This document shows positions 10,963-22,847 of a DNA stretch of 64,000 nucleotides, in pieces. The notes under the pieces were generated by a model. The model saw only the letters and a program-made list of their open reading frames with translations. It was not told the origin of the DNA and searched no databases. The translations under genes were made by a program, and so were the position numbers. Position 1 is the first letter of the stretch. The number at the start of each line of letters is the position of its first letter. Source of the DNA: Owenia fusiformis (taxonomy: Eukaryota; Annelida; Polychaeta; Sabellida; Oweniidae). The DNA lies in assembly GCA_903813345.2 (NCBI GenBank), contig CAIIXF020000012.1, forward strand, positions 32,680,501 through 32,744,500, given 5' to 3'.

Positions 10963-13252
10963 ATGGCCGACACTCTGTATGGAATGATAGGGACATGGAA
11001 AATGACGAAAAGTGAAAACTTTGAGGATTTTCTAAGAGAACTTGGTAAATTAAAATACACTAGACTAAATTAAGAGTCTTCATTATATGTCCATATGTTA
11101 TAAATATGTGCATAATATTACATCAAATGTACATGCCCAAGGAGGATTGGCTCCGATCCCAGATTGAGAATGCAATCTCGATATTAATTCTTCTCGCTTG
11201 GTTCACATAGGCCTACCAAGCCCCGGGTATTAAACAAAATTTTGAATAAGCCAGATCTAGAAGGATGTCGTGATTACGAAACTTTATGGGCCCCTCATAT
11301 TGCAAAACAAAAAATAGATCACACAAGAAGTGATCAAGATGTTAGTTCAAATCTTTTGCTAATTATGAATTTAAAGCCAGTTCAATGTCAGAAAATAACG
11401 ACATTTTTATTGTTGGAAAATATTGAGATTGCATTGTGGGAGCAAATTCTCTTTGTTTATTTCTAAATGTCATCCATATCAAACCAAATTATTTTTTAAT
11501 AGTTTCGATTACCTTCAGCAAAGTTGGCTCACCGTTTATTGCGTAAATTAACTGCTTTTCAATTATAAAGGTGTTAATTTGATTGCCCGAAAGATGGCAG
11601 GTCGATCTCATCCCCGACAAGAAATCTCCCTCAACGGCGACGAAATCACACTGAAGACGATAACTGGTTTTTGGGATACGGAGACTAAATTCAAGATTGG
11701 GGAGGAATTCCAGCAGAAAAGTAATGGCGTCCAACAAAAGGTATTAGACAGTTTGTAATTCTCCAATCGGGTATGCCATTGCCGCAATATTCATTCTACT
11801 CAGACGGTTCCCCTCTTTCATTGTAATCGTCATCTTCATAAGGTTATAGATATTTTGGAAATTCCTAAATGCGTATCCTTCTCGTGGGGTTCCAAGATGT
11901 ATCAGTCCTCCCCCTTCACCAGCCATACCACCGGTCTTACAAGTCACTACGTTCTTGAAACATGTTGTCGAATGCCCGGGCTAAAATTGTCTGAGAACGG
12001 GTTGGACGCAGCAGGAACTTCATGGATGTGATTTTTATAACGGGAATGTGCTCCTGAATGAATGAAGCCAAATAAAAGTAGTAATACATTTCCTTTAGTG
12101 TAAATTTGCCTCGCCTATTTACAACTGCCTCGCCAAATTTTGCTCCTCATGTTTTATTTAATTTTTCAGTGTTTGGCCTCGTGGGAAGGAGAAACATTAA
12201 CTCTAGCATTGACACCTATAGACGGGAGTATTAAGTCACAGAAAACCACCCGTAAACTTGTAAATGGGGAACTCCACATGGTAAGGGCGTTATTTTACAT
12301 GTACCGTAGTTTTCTGACCCCAGAAATTACTTTTGCAGGGACATCATAACAAATTTTTTCCTTATACCTTTATTCTCAATCGGACAAGTAAATACTACGA
12401 AGAGGGGAACTAATCCATAGAGGACGTAAGTTTACACGTTCACGTAAGCTTAAACGTGACTTGTACGTGAATGTGTAGAATTATGGTCTTCTGTGGATTA
12501 GTTGTCCCGTTTGTACTGTTTACTTGGCCGATTGAGCATAAAGGTATCTGGGATATAATTGTAATTGGGTCCCCGGAAATGTGAATTGAGAGCGAGACAA
12601 CACTGAGATCCCCGGGGTCTGCCCCAGGGGTCAAAATATTACACACTCACGTATAGGTTCCCTTAAAACGTGTAACAATAACAACCCTTAAAACAAAGAT
12701 ACCCACTTAATGACGTGCAATTCATTTTTCAATGGTATCGACTTGAGATAAACTTGCTGGCGACAATATTGTTTACAATGACATAGAACGGACTTTGGTC
12801 GCTATAATTGACGCTGCACGTAGACGTAGAGGCAAGCAAACTGCATGAAGCTTAAACTAATAGTACACTCCCCTCCAAACGTTTGGAATCAAGAAGTCCT
12901 CTTTCGGATCAAGTCTTAAAGCTTGTAAATATAAACCTAACCAGAAAACCATGCTTTTGCATTTTCCATAGTTTTTTTTTTGGGGGGGGGGGGTGGGGGG
13001 TGGGGGATTGGGTGATACCCGCCATCTAAAAATCATTCTAAGTATTCATTTAGACTTTCAGTTGCCAAACTTATGGAGGGGGGGGGGGGGGTGTTTTATA
13101 TCTGAATATCAATATGAAGCTTTAAAAATAGCAGTAACATGCTATTGCTTAGATACCATTATGTTTGTTTTAGCTAATTAGACGCCATCTTTTACTTTCA
13201 GGTAATGACCGTAGGAGATGTGATTTGCACCAGGATATTCCAGAAACATTGA
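10963..13252 (+). CDS. Fatty-acid-binding protein (intracellular lipid-binding family)
   Basis: Four exons at 10963-11044, 11571-11740, 12170-12280 and 13202-13252, phases 1, 0, 0, give 137 residues and stop at TGA. The exon plan (about 28, 56, 37 and 16 codons) is the classic FABP gene plan. The protein starts with YGMIGTWKMTKSENF, the family signature near the N-terminus. It then shows GVNLIARKMAG (helix-turn-helix lid), NGDEITLKT and FKIGEEF (central strands), and ends VGDVICTRIFQKH. Arg132-Ile-Phe134 matches the Arg-x-Tyr/Phe pair that binds the ligand carboxylate. These are small cytosolic beta-barrel carriers of fatty acids or retinoids; the ligand is not settled by sequence. The gene looks intact. 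Confidence 0.92.
12281..13201. other. FABP intron 3 with G-runs
   Basis: The intron holds a block near 12420-12680 similar in wording to the P450 intron at 2820-3200. It also has two long G-runs on the + strand (about 12977-13005 and 13076-13091) that could form G-quadruplexes in the transcript. No coding signal. Confidence 0.5.
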
Positions 13253-13541
13253 TCTGATCATCTCATCGCACAGAAAATGAGAGATTACTTTTACATTTAT
13301 GTGTAACTTTTATATGTGGATTCAAAATTTTGAAGAAGTTAAACTGAGAAGAAATATAATGGTTCCACATCTTTAATATGAAAACTTTATGAGTTGATCT
13401 TTTCAAGTTCTAAATCTTATATTCGGGATTAATGGCAAAGTGTCTTGAATAGTGGCTGATAATATATAATATGAAGTGACTCTTAAAAATATGAGCCGAT
13501 TAGTCTGATAATAATTGGAGTCACTTACGGCAATAAAACCG

Positions 13542-13547
13542 TGAAAT
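13542..13547 (+). terminator. Candidate poly(A) signal of the FABP gene
   Basis: AATAAA about 290 bases after the FABP stop. A second one sits in an A-run near 13614. Confidence 0.4.
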
Positions 13548-14699
13548 TACACATGCTATAAAAGCACCATTTTTTATTTCAGATTTCTATAGTCAATATC
13601 TTGACTTAAAAAAAAATAAAACAGACACATTTCTAAACATTTCCTATTTTCAATATATTTAGCCGTTAAGTTGCACACGAAGATTGGTAGAATCGGTACC
13701 AGTAGTATTGAAATGGCAAAATCTTTGCCGTTACTTGTGGACCACCATGTATCGCCATTTATAGTCTAGTAGGAAGGTATGGTCCCCATGCACCCAAAAG
13801 ATGTATTTTTTTAATGTACATTTTTGTAATCCTAAAGGTCCATACCAAAGATTTTTGCATGTTCCCAGAATGAAATATTGTCCCATGGTATCCATTGGTG
13901 GCCATCTTGTCGGCCATCTTGAATTTTTGAAAGAGTTGGTGTTAATTACCTCAAAGTACAATAACTTCCACAGTTTTGAGAATTGAAAGCTGTAAGTGGT
14001 ACCAAAATGAAGCTTTTATAGTATCCTATATTATCAGATGCAATAATTATGCAAATTGCCTCATTTGCATAAAATGTGACATCATCAATCATAATTCTTG
14101 CCTCTTTACAACGGTATCTCATTATACCTTTCCGCCTGAGTGATCAGTCTTAGTCATTCATGAACATAAATGATTTTAAATATATAGGTACATTAATTTT
14201 GAACATATTTGCAATTGAAAGTTTTGGAAAAACATTGTCAGACACATGATTATGTAACTGAAAAGGGGCGTGGCACTTCTTGCGAAAGAATTGATGTTAA
14301 TCATTTCAAAGTACAATAACTTCCACAGTTTTGAGAGTTGAAAGCTGTTAGTGGTACCAAACTGAAGCTATCACAATATCCTATATTATAAGATACAATA
14401 ATTATATTAATTACCATATTTGCATAAAATATGACATCATCAATCATTATTTTTGCCCTTTTTCAACGTAATGCATATTGCCTTTTCCTCTGAGTGACCA
14501 GTCTTGGTCTCTCATGAATATAAAGATATTAAATGTATACATTCATTTTAAACATATTTGCAATTGAAAGTTTGAACATATTTGCATTGAAAGTTTTAGA
14601 AAAACATCGTCAGAAATTAAGGTATGACCTTTCAAATGATTATTGTTCTGAAAAGGGGCGTGGCACTTGTTGAAAATCTGTAATGTTATTATATAGTCA

Positions 14700-15490
14700 A
14701 TGTATCATTTGTAAAATACCCAGGGGTTCACTGACTACACAATTCTGTAGGGGTCCTAGGCTGAGCCCTCAGATATCATTATGTTCCCATACCAATCTGT
14801 CAAATTTCAATGTGTTCCCATACCAACCAAAATAATACCCAAAAGCCATACCAAATATCCAAATATAAGAACAATGCTATATCAAATGTCCAAATATAGG
14901 ACTAATGCCATTCCAAATATCCCAAAAATATAAGACCAAGGGAATGCAAAATGTCTAAAGCCCCTGGAAGAAGGCAGAACCTTTAGGAAAATTATCCAAA
15001 ACAACCTCAAATTAAGGACATTTGTAAAAACTAGACCAATCCCATACCACAAGTGAGAGGTTACCTATTCTCCATGGCCATTCTTGTACCACAAAGTAGA
15101 AAAATCCGACCATTGTCATACCTCAAAAGTCATATTTTGGGGGCATTCTCATTCCAGATCCTAAAATTTGGATCCATTGCCATACCAAATGTTAAAAGAG
15201 GTACCCCTGTCAAGGTTTATATACAGTGAACCCCCCGGGTGTAAAATATAGCTTTTGACTTTTAGAAAGTAGCCCAGTGATGTCCCTTATTCCCAGCTTG
15301 TTCAGAAATTCTTGTTGGTCTGTTTGGCAGACATTTAAATTTCAGCCAAAGATATATAAGCTGTATTGCTTTTGAACTAAGTACTGTACAGATACGAATG
15401 ACCACATATCCCCATATCATTTTAGGATAGGCAATGAACTGAAAAGGGTACCCACAGTATTTAGTTGTTAAAGCTATATAATTAACTCAA
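14700..15490. repeat. Degenerate short-word repeat inside the fold-back unit
   Basis: CCATACCAAATNTCCAAATATA and variants recur irregularly (for example near 14850, 14880, 14905 and 15180), with GTTCCCATACCAA twice near 14780-14820. No coding signal. Confidence 0.45.
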
Positions 15491-15572
15491 TATGTATTAA
15501 GCCTGTACCTCAGTCCAATGTTTTATCCAAGACATCCGACTGGACTCTCAACTGACCTCTTCCAAAAACTCA

Positions 15573-17310
15573 GTGCTGATGTCAAAACACAGTAGGACCA
15601 TCATCTTCAATGAGCTCACGGTACCTTCAGAAGACCAACTAAAATATCTCATCAGCTTAAAAATCCAAGACCTATTTGATGAGGCTAAGACAAGAGGGTG
15701 GTATGCAGTTATGCAACCAATAGAAGTGGGATGCAGAGCCCAGCCTCTTCACTATGCTACCTCTTATCCAAGTTAGAACGATTTCCATCCCAGATGCGAG
15801 GACAAGGAGTGGAGGAAACATCTGTGAAACACCATTGTGTTGGGCCAAGTAGAAGACAAAAGCTTCTCTTTGGAAGGAGAGATGAAGCTTGCAGTGTTAG
15901 TGTAGGGATTCATCACTGGCAAGAGAGCTCCAACAGATGCTTCTTAAGAGATTACTTCATCTTAGTCATCCAAAGATTCTTCTTCCAAAGATGGAAACAC
16001 TCAGGAAAAGAGAAGCATAGGACCAGGAAGACATTCTTTGAAAATCTCTATAGGTCAGATTTCAGATTTCAAGCTTGATGAGGTAAGAACAATCATCAGG
16101 AAGGCTCAGCCTCAGGTCTAACAGGTGTGACATACAGGGTCTACAAGAACTGCCGAAAGCTGTTAATACATCTATAGCAATTGCTAACAAGCATCCAGAA
16201 CAAAAAAATCTAGCAAGGACTTGGACTTTGGTGGAAAGGTGCTTCATTCCAAAGGAGCTAGAATTTGAGCGACTGAACCAGTTCAGGTAGACATCATTAT
16301 TGGATGCTGAGGGAAAGATCTTCTGGGCCATTATGGTCATTAAGGAAGCCAAGAAAAGAGAATCAGTAGTTTGGCTGGACAGAAGGCCTACCCAGTGTCC
16401 CTCACCAACTGATACTAGAGGTACAAGTTCACTTTCACGTACCAAAACCAACAGATGTAGTCAATCTGACAATGGGAAACACAAACTCCTTGAAGTTGCA
16501 CAATACATTTTGCAATTATACCACTAATTAGCAGAGTTCGGAGAAAGGCATAGTGGCAGACTGCACTGTATCAGTAGTTCTCTTCTTAACATCCATGAAC
16601 TTACTGCTAAATGCAGGGATGATGCAGTGTAAGGTTCCACAAGCAAATGAAGGTGCAAAACATCACCATACAGAGCTTTCATGGATGACATCACAGTTAT
16701 GACCAGTTCAGTAGTGAGTACCAGATGGGTTCTATTAGTTGTGGAAAGAATGGCAAACTGGACTTGCATGAAGTTAAAAGCCAACCAGGTCAAGAAGCAT
16801 GGTTTTGGTTGATGGCATGCTTTCTCCAATGCAGTTCAAAATAAAGGGCAAGCAAATACCAACAGTGCATGATAAAAGAATCAAATGTCTAGAGAAGTAC
16901 TATGACAAAACCTTGCGTGGTTTGACCAATACAGCTGAAGTCTCAAGGGACCTGGACAAGTGGCTTAAAGCCATTGACTCAAGTCATTTATCGGGGCGTT
17001 ATGACATTACTCAGTATTCCCCAATTTCAGTGGCCTTTCCAGATTTACGACATTACCTGGGAACCCTCACTTCAGCAATTCTTGAAATGGAATGACCTTT
17101 GGTCCATGGACCGAGGGGAGTTCAATTTCCTATTAAGAGCTTTCCTTGACTTGGTCTCAACTCCATCAAACCTCAGACTTTGGGGCAAGGAAGAAACTGC
17201 CAACTGCCCCAAGTGCATGGCAACTGAATGACACATAGATTAAATCATATACTCAGTATTTTGGTTACAGCTCCCACTGATGGACAATACAGATGGCGTC
17301 ATGATTGAGG
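15573..17310 (+). pseudogene. Decayed reverse-transcriptase gene, LINE-like
   Basis: Translated fragments on the + strand recall one reverse-transcriptase family of animal genomes whose name I cannot give with confidence. Landmarks: KLDEVRTIIRKA near 16070; IPKE and LLDAEGKIFWA near 16250-16330; the polymerase box RAFMDDITVMT at about 16672-16704; GKQIPTVHDKRIKCLEKYYD around 16840-16910; LRLWGKEETANCPKC near 17170-17215; GQYRWRHD near 17285. A piece at 15573-15776 with FNELTVPSEDQ and QPIEVGCRAQP resembles what normally follows the RT region, yet it lies before it here. Many breaks are present and no functional product is expected. Confidence 0.6.
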
Positions 17311-18902
17311 CTGAGGATGCCCATACTTTGATCTGGGCCTATCTTCAACATCTATCTTGCGTTTCTTTGATCTGGGCATTATTAACCACTACCACATCTA
17401 ACATGTTTCATCAGATCGACTATTGCATATGTGACAATAAAATAGCCTGACTTGTATTGTGCTGTCATATTGGAATTACACTATCATAATGAACACTTCA
17501 TGTACTCGTAAGTGGTGCACACAAGCTGCAAAATTTGGCCAACATTTCACCAATAAGCAACATTGAGCTCTATCTACATGACTCTGCTAGAGCAGCTTCA
17601 GCCTTTGAAGTTGCTATTAGTGTTTAGAAGTTAACATTTTGAACAAGAAGTGCCCCCCCCCTTTTTTCAGTTACATAATCGTGTGAAGTGTCAACACTTA
17701 ATTTCTTATAGTTTTTCAAAATTTCAATTGCAAATATGTTCAAAATTAATGTACCTATATATCCAAAATCATAAATGCTCATGAATAACCAAGACTTTAA
17801 CCCAGAGGGCGAGATATTGGTCGTTACCATTGAAAAAAGCCAAAAATGATAGAGGTTGTCACATATTATGCAAATGGGAAAGTTTGCATAATTATTGCAT
17901 TTTTTGTAAGTATATTATAATAGCTCCATTTTGGGACCACTTACAGCTTTCAATTCTCAAAACTGTGTAAGTTATTGTACTTTCAAATGATTAACATAAA
18001 CTCTTCCTCAAGAAATGCCACGCCCCTTTTCAGTAACATAATCATGTGAAGTGTTATAACTTAGTGTCTGACAATGTTTTTTCCAAAACTTTCAATTGCA
18101 AATATGTTCAAAATTAATGTACCTATATATTTAAATTCATTTATGTTCATGGATGACTAAGACTGGTCACTCAGGCAGCAAGGTATTGTGCAATACTGTT
18201 CTAAAGAGGCAAAAATTACAATTAATGATGTCACATTTTATGCAAATGAGACTATTTGCATAATTATTAATCTCATAATATGGGATACTATAATAGCTTC
18301 ATTTTGGTACCACTTACAGCTTGCAATTCTCAAAACTGTGGAAGTTATTGTACTTTGAAATGATTAACATTGATTCTTTCGCAAGAAGTGCCACGCTCCT
18401 TTTCAGTTACATAATCATATGTCTGACAATGTTTTTCCAAAACTTTCAATTGCAAATATGTTCAAAATTAATGTACCTATATATTTAAATTCATTTATGT
18501 TCATGAATGACTTAGACTGATCACCCAGGCGGAAAGGTATAATGCGATACCGTTGTAAAGAGGCAAGAATTATGATTGATGATGTCACATTTTATGCAAA
18601 TGAGGCAATTTGCATAATTATTGCATCTGATAATATAGGATACCATAATAGCTTCATTTTGGTACCACGTACAGCTTTCAATTCTCAAAACTGTGGAAGT
18701 TATTGTAATTTGAGATAATTAACATCAACTCTTTCAAAAATTCAAGATGGCCGACAAGATGGCCGCCAATGGATACCATGGGACAATATTTCATTCTGGG
18801 AACATGCAAAAATCTTTAGTATGGACCTTTAGGATTACAAAAATGTACATTAAAAAAATACATCTTTTGGGTGCATGGGAACCCCTCCTTCCTACCCGTC
18901 TA

Positions 18903-20300
18903 TTAGCCTATAGTATGAAACGTCGCTTAGCAGACTCATTGACTAGTCACCTGACTAGTATACGGTCAGACGCAGATCGAATTATTTTGAAAACTTGAAA
19001 CTATCAACTGAAAATAATGGATTATACAGAATCATTTGTGAGAATTACGATGTAAACTTTGAAATGAATAATGCTAAAGGTGTCAAGACAAGGATTTTTT
19101 ATCATTGAAGAATTCGAAGATCATGCTCAATACAGTCCGATGCCATTTCTAGTTTTGTCACCCTTTCCTTTATCAACGCCTGATGAAATAATAATCTTAA
19201 GATATTTCTATGTAAAATCATCTTCGATTTCCAAGGTATTTATTACAGTAAGTGAATCAAGATGATAAAATCGAATTTTGAAACCATCTAGATAGAAATC
19301 ACGACGTTCTCTCATGGTTAAAGGCCCACGAAAATGTGTTTTTAAAACATTCATTTACTAGTACTTTTTTCATGACTTAAAAAATATTTTAAAGATATTT
19401 GAAAAAATTGGAGTAAAAAAGTTTCCCGCCATTTTTCAAATAAAAGTTGACATTTTTAAATAATTCAATTCAATTCATTAAATTAAAAATCAATCATACA
19501 ATGTTTCATACAATACAATATGTTTCACAATCAAATATTTAACTATACAGTGTAAAACGTAAACATCTTTTTAACACCATGGCAACTATTGAACAAAGGA
19601 CATACTATTTCAATATTAATTGTTAAATCAAATGTACCAGCTCTTAAATGTTTCAGGATATTAAGAAATTTTGCACCCTCACTGATATCATCGTGATGTC
19701 ATTTACGATGCAAACACTTCTTTAAAATTCAATTTCTAAAAAAAATTTCATGTCAATCTTTTCTAAATATGTTAAGCTTTCAAAATATTATTGTGACATT
19801 CGTTTCTATGAGAACTAAATTTTTAAAATGTATTTCTCGCTAACTTATTAATATTTTTCTGATTTTTCAACAAAATACACGTGGCGATAAATGCTATGTT
19901 TTGGTGTAAATTATTTTCGAACAAAAGGTCCTTCAAAAACACTTTTTGAAATTAAAAAAGTTTCACCAATCACATTTTGATAGGGGTAAGATTACTATAT
20001 AGCCAAAGAGGTTTAAATTTTATACGGGGCCTTAAAAGGGTGACGCATATCGTTTAGCAAATCGAACGCTCGTTTCTGTTGTTGCTCACCATTTAGTATA
20101 AAAGGCTCGATCCCGGAATAATACTCAATAGACTACAAGGGTTCAAAGGCTCGAGGTCGTTGTGTCAACACCTCTAACTTTTATATAACATTGGTACAGT
20201 TTAGATCGTCACACATTTATAAAAGGGAGATTTTCATTTTAACAAATATACGGGAAGCTTATCGGAACCCTTTAGAGGTGAGGGGAGCAACAAGGCCGAG
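18903..20300. other. Intergenic sequence, nothing recognised
   Basis: AT-rich, without exon-like open stretches showing protein similarity. Ends where the TIR element at 20301 starts. Confidence 0.5.
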
Positions 20301-21867
20301 TAATGCCTTGGTCACATAGGCCCCGATTTTCACTACGGCGCCCGGCCGATGAGTATTTTGTTCAAAATCGGCCGGCGAGCCCGGGCATCGTACGGGCGCC
20401 GGGCGATGATCGCCACTCATCGGCCGATTTTTAGACACCGTACGGGCGCCGGCAGAGTTTTATCGCGGAGATAAAAGTTGCCGATGTCTTGGCAATTTTC
20501 TCTCAACCAAACTCATCGGTACCTACCCGGTCGTGTCCCGTCCGATCATCGTACGATTATCTTACGGCGCCCGGTGGCATCGCACGGTCATCTTGGGATT
20601 TTGATTAGTTATAAAATGATATATAGGTTTAAAAAATAATGAGGTAAGAAATTATAATTACTACACACTGTGAGAGATTTTTATAAAACATAAATTGAAC
20701 GATTAGGCTTATTGTAAAACAATGACACACATTTGAATGGCTGGATGATGGGTTGATCTAGTCGTTCTTATATTGACATTGATCGTGTATGTCTGTCATA
20801 CACATTGAATAGAGTGATACATTTTTATGCGTATATTCACTCATGCATATACCATTTTATTTGAAAATTTTCTGAATGTTTTTGTGAGTACAGTATTTTC
20901 AAGGGTTACAATTTGAACACGAAAGTTCACTGTCTCAATTACAGTTAATATGCCAAAGGCGAAGGATAGAGGGGATAAGGCCAACGGGCCATATATCAGG
21001 AAGGCCTTAGGAAGACAGGTGAAAAAGACAATAACAATGCTCGTGAGCTGGTGGATGATGAAGATTTAGATTTGTCTAGGGAAGAGGGTACTCCACTTGA
21101 AATAGAAGAAAATCGCCAATTTCTATGAAGGCCATATTTTTATGACCGAACAAATTCTCTTTACGAGAACAGACAAAAGAAAGATGCAGAAATTTTGAAT
21201 TTTGCTAATAGCATCGGATGGACAGGTAGACATAGTATTTGTTTATATGAAAGATCTAAAAATGAATTAAGGTCAGGGTTCACTTTGATGAAAAGACCAC
21301 GTGCAGTATGGCAAGTGATTTTAGACGGTCATATCTTTCACCATGAGTACTTTCTGGTGTTTTTATTAAAATAATGTTTTATTTCAATAGAAGTACCCAT
21401 AATAGTAAAAATATCAATCAAACAATTTGAAAAATTATGAATAGTGACCCCATGTCAGCATTTTTGTCTAAATATTGAACCGATTTACTCAAAAGAGGAT
21501 CTTTCTGATTTTTATTGCATTCAAACATTATTATCCTGGAAGTCCAGTCTATCGAAGTATTTTAAATTTTGCATTCACGCCATGTGGAATGCCGGGTCAT
21601 ACAAGAATTTAGTATAAATCTAGAGGCCTGTAGATCTACCAATGTCCCCGCGGGTGCCGTATGGCCATCGGCAGATAGCCTTGCGATAGCCGTGCAATGT
21701 CTTTCAGATTCAATTGATTGCGGGCGCCGCACGATGCCTGTACTAATGTGACCATACTCACGATTAGATCAAGACATCGGTGAAAAGTCACCGGCGCCCG
21801 GTCGATTTAGAAATCGGCCGATGACTACTCATCGGCCGGCGCCCGGCGGCTATGTGACCTAGGCATA
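20301..21867. mobile_element. 1.57-kb TIR element, AATGCCT family, long copy
   Basis: Ends are TAATGCCTTGGTCACATAGG and its near complement, ending CTATGTGACCTAGGCATA. Just inside both ends lie GC-rich blocks built on CGGCGCCCGGCCGAT and ATCGGCCG, unlike the AT-rich surroundings. The middle (about 20950-21330) has a short open stretch on the + strand, MPKAKDRGDKANGPYIRK, too short to identify. Short copies of the family are at 3025 and 51441. Confidence 0.65.
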
Positions 21868-22410
21868 ACGAGTTATTAATTTCACGGACAGAGCTGAACC
21901 CCCTATCCACGTTAGGGTTAATAAGCGATAGTTCACATCCTCACGTGATTTTTGAAAAAATGAAAACTGGTTGATAATAAGCTGGAAATGAACTCATCCA
22001 TGCATGAAATTGGTTCAGAGAAAATGCATTTCAAAAGTTTAGTTCTCATACAAGAAACAATCGTACAACAATATTTAAAACAAAATATATTCTTATTTCC
22101 AATCAAGTTAGGCAATCGGCATTGGTTTATTGGAGGTTTTAGCATATTTAGAAAAGATTAACATAGAAAAAACATTTTGTCACCCGAGTGACATCATGAT
22201 GAGGTGATTTAGGTTGAAACTATTTCTAATATACTACATTAAAACATTTAGGTGACACATAAAATATGACATTTTAATATTGAAATTGTGTGTACTTTGT
22301 TCATTCTTGACAATGATGTTAAAATGTAATCTGTTCTCTATGCCCAGAAAGTACTCGTGGTGAAAGATATGGCTGTCTAAAATCACTTGTCATACATCAC
22401 ATGGACTTTT
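21297..22410. repeat. Inverted ~60-bp repeat pair overlapping the TIR element
   Basis: CAAGTGATTTTAGACGGTCA at about 21318 and its near complement at about 22366 belong to ~60-base arms (about 21297-21352 and 22343-22410). Both include ATATCTTTCACCATGAGTAC or its variant. A third, partial copy starts at 44629. The pair straddles the right end of the 20301-21867 element, suggesting nested insertions. Confidence 0.5.
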
Positions 22411-22847
22411 AATTTGAATGTTTGAGAAATAAAAATCTGACAACTCTTTTCTTTATCTCTCAATTAAATTTTCAAGCCATGAAAAACTTGAAACTTTACA
22501 TGAGACCTTTAAACATAGTATTGCCGCAATCAAACCTATTCGCATTTAGGTCACTGCCTGACAGCCAACTCGTTAGCAATCAGGCGCCTGTGAGTTTCGA
22601 ACCATGTTTTATGTTTGAAAGAATTTTTAATTCAATTAGGTGATATATTCCAATCGGTTTTTGTATGTTACGTCGCCCTAGATTTAAAATACATTAACTT
22701 AAAAACTCAATTTATTATGTTCACTTCATGTATTTTGTTCCAAATGCAACTTGAGTTAAGAGTTAAGGTCATCGAGTTACTAAAAAAAGTCTAATATCTC
22801 GCCTCGTAGACTAGTAGTACAATTTATCAATGCTACACTAGTTAAAA

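Larger units (their letters stand above)
13769..18895. mobile_element. 5.1-kb fold-back unit with ~1-kb inverted arms
   Basis: Left arm 13769 to about 14690 is the reverse complement of the right arm, about 17630-18895. The outer ends pair as GTAGGAAGG and CCTTCCTAC, followed by shared GCACCCAAAAGATGTATT, AAGATGGCCGACAAGATGG and GGGGCGTGGCACTT phrases. Each arm consists of direct subrepeats of about 355-365 bases, recognised by GTACAATAACTTCCAC on the left and its complement on the right; two units on the left, three on the right. GTCTA lies just outside both ends (13764-13768 and 18898-18902) but two extra bases on the right make it uncertain as a target duplication. The centre holds a decayed reverse-transcriptase gene. 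Confidence 0.75.

Noticed and set aside
13764-18902. Polinton identity for the unit with long inverted arms
   Set aside because: Too short, ends do not fit, and no polymerase B, integrase, packaging ATPase or capsid signal was seen.
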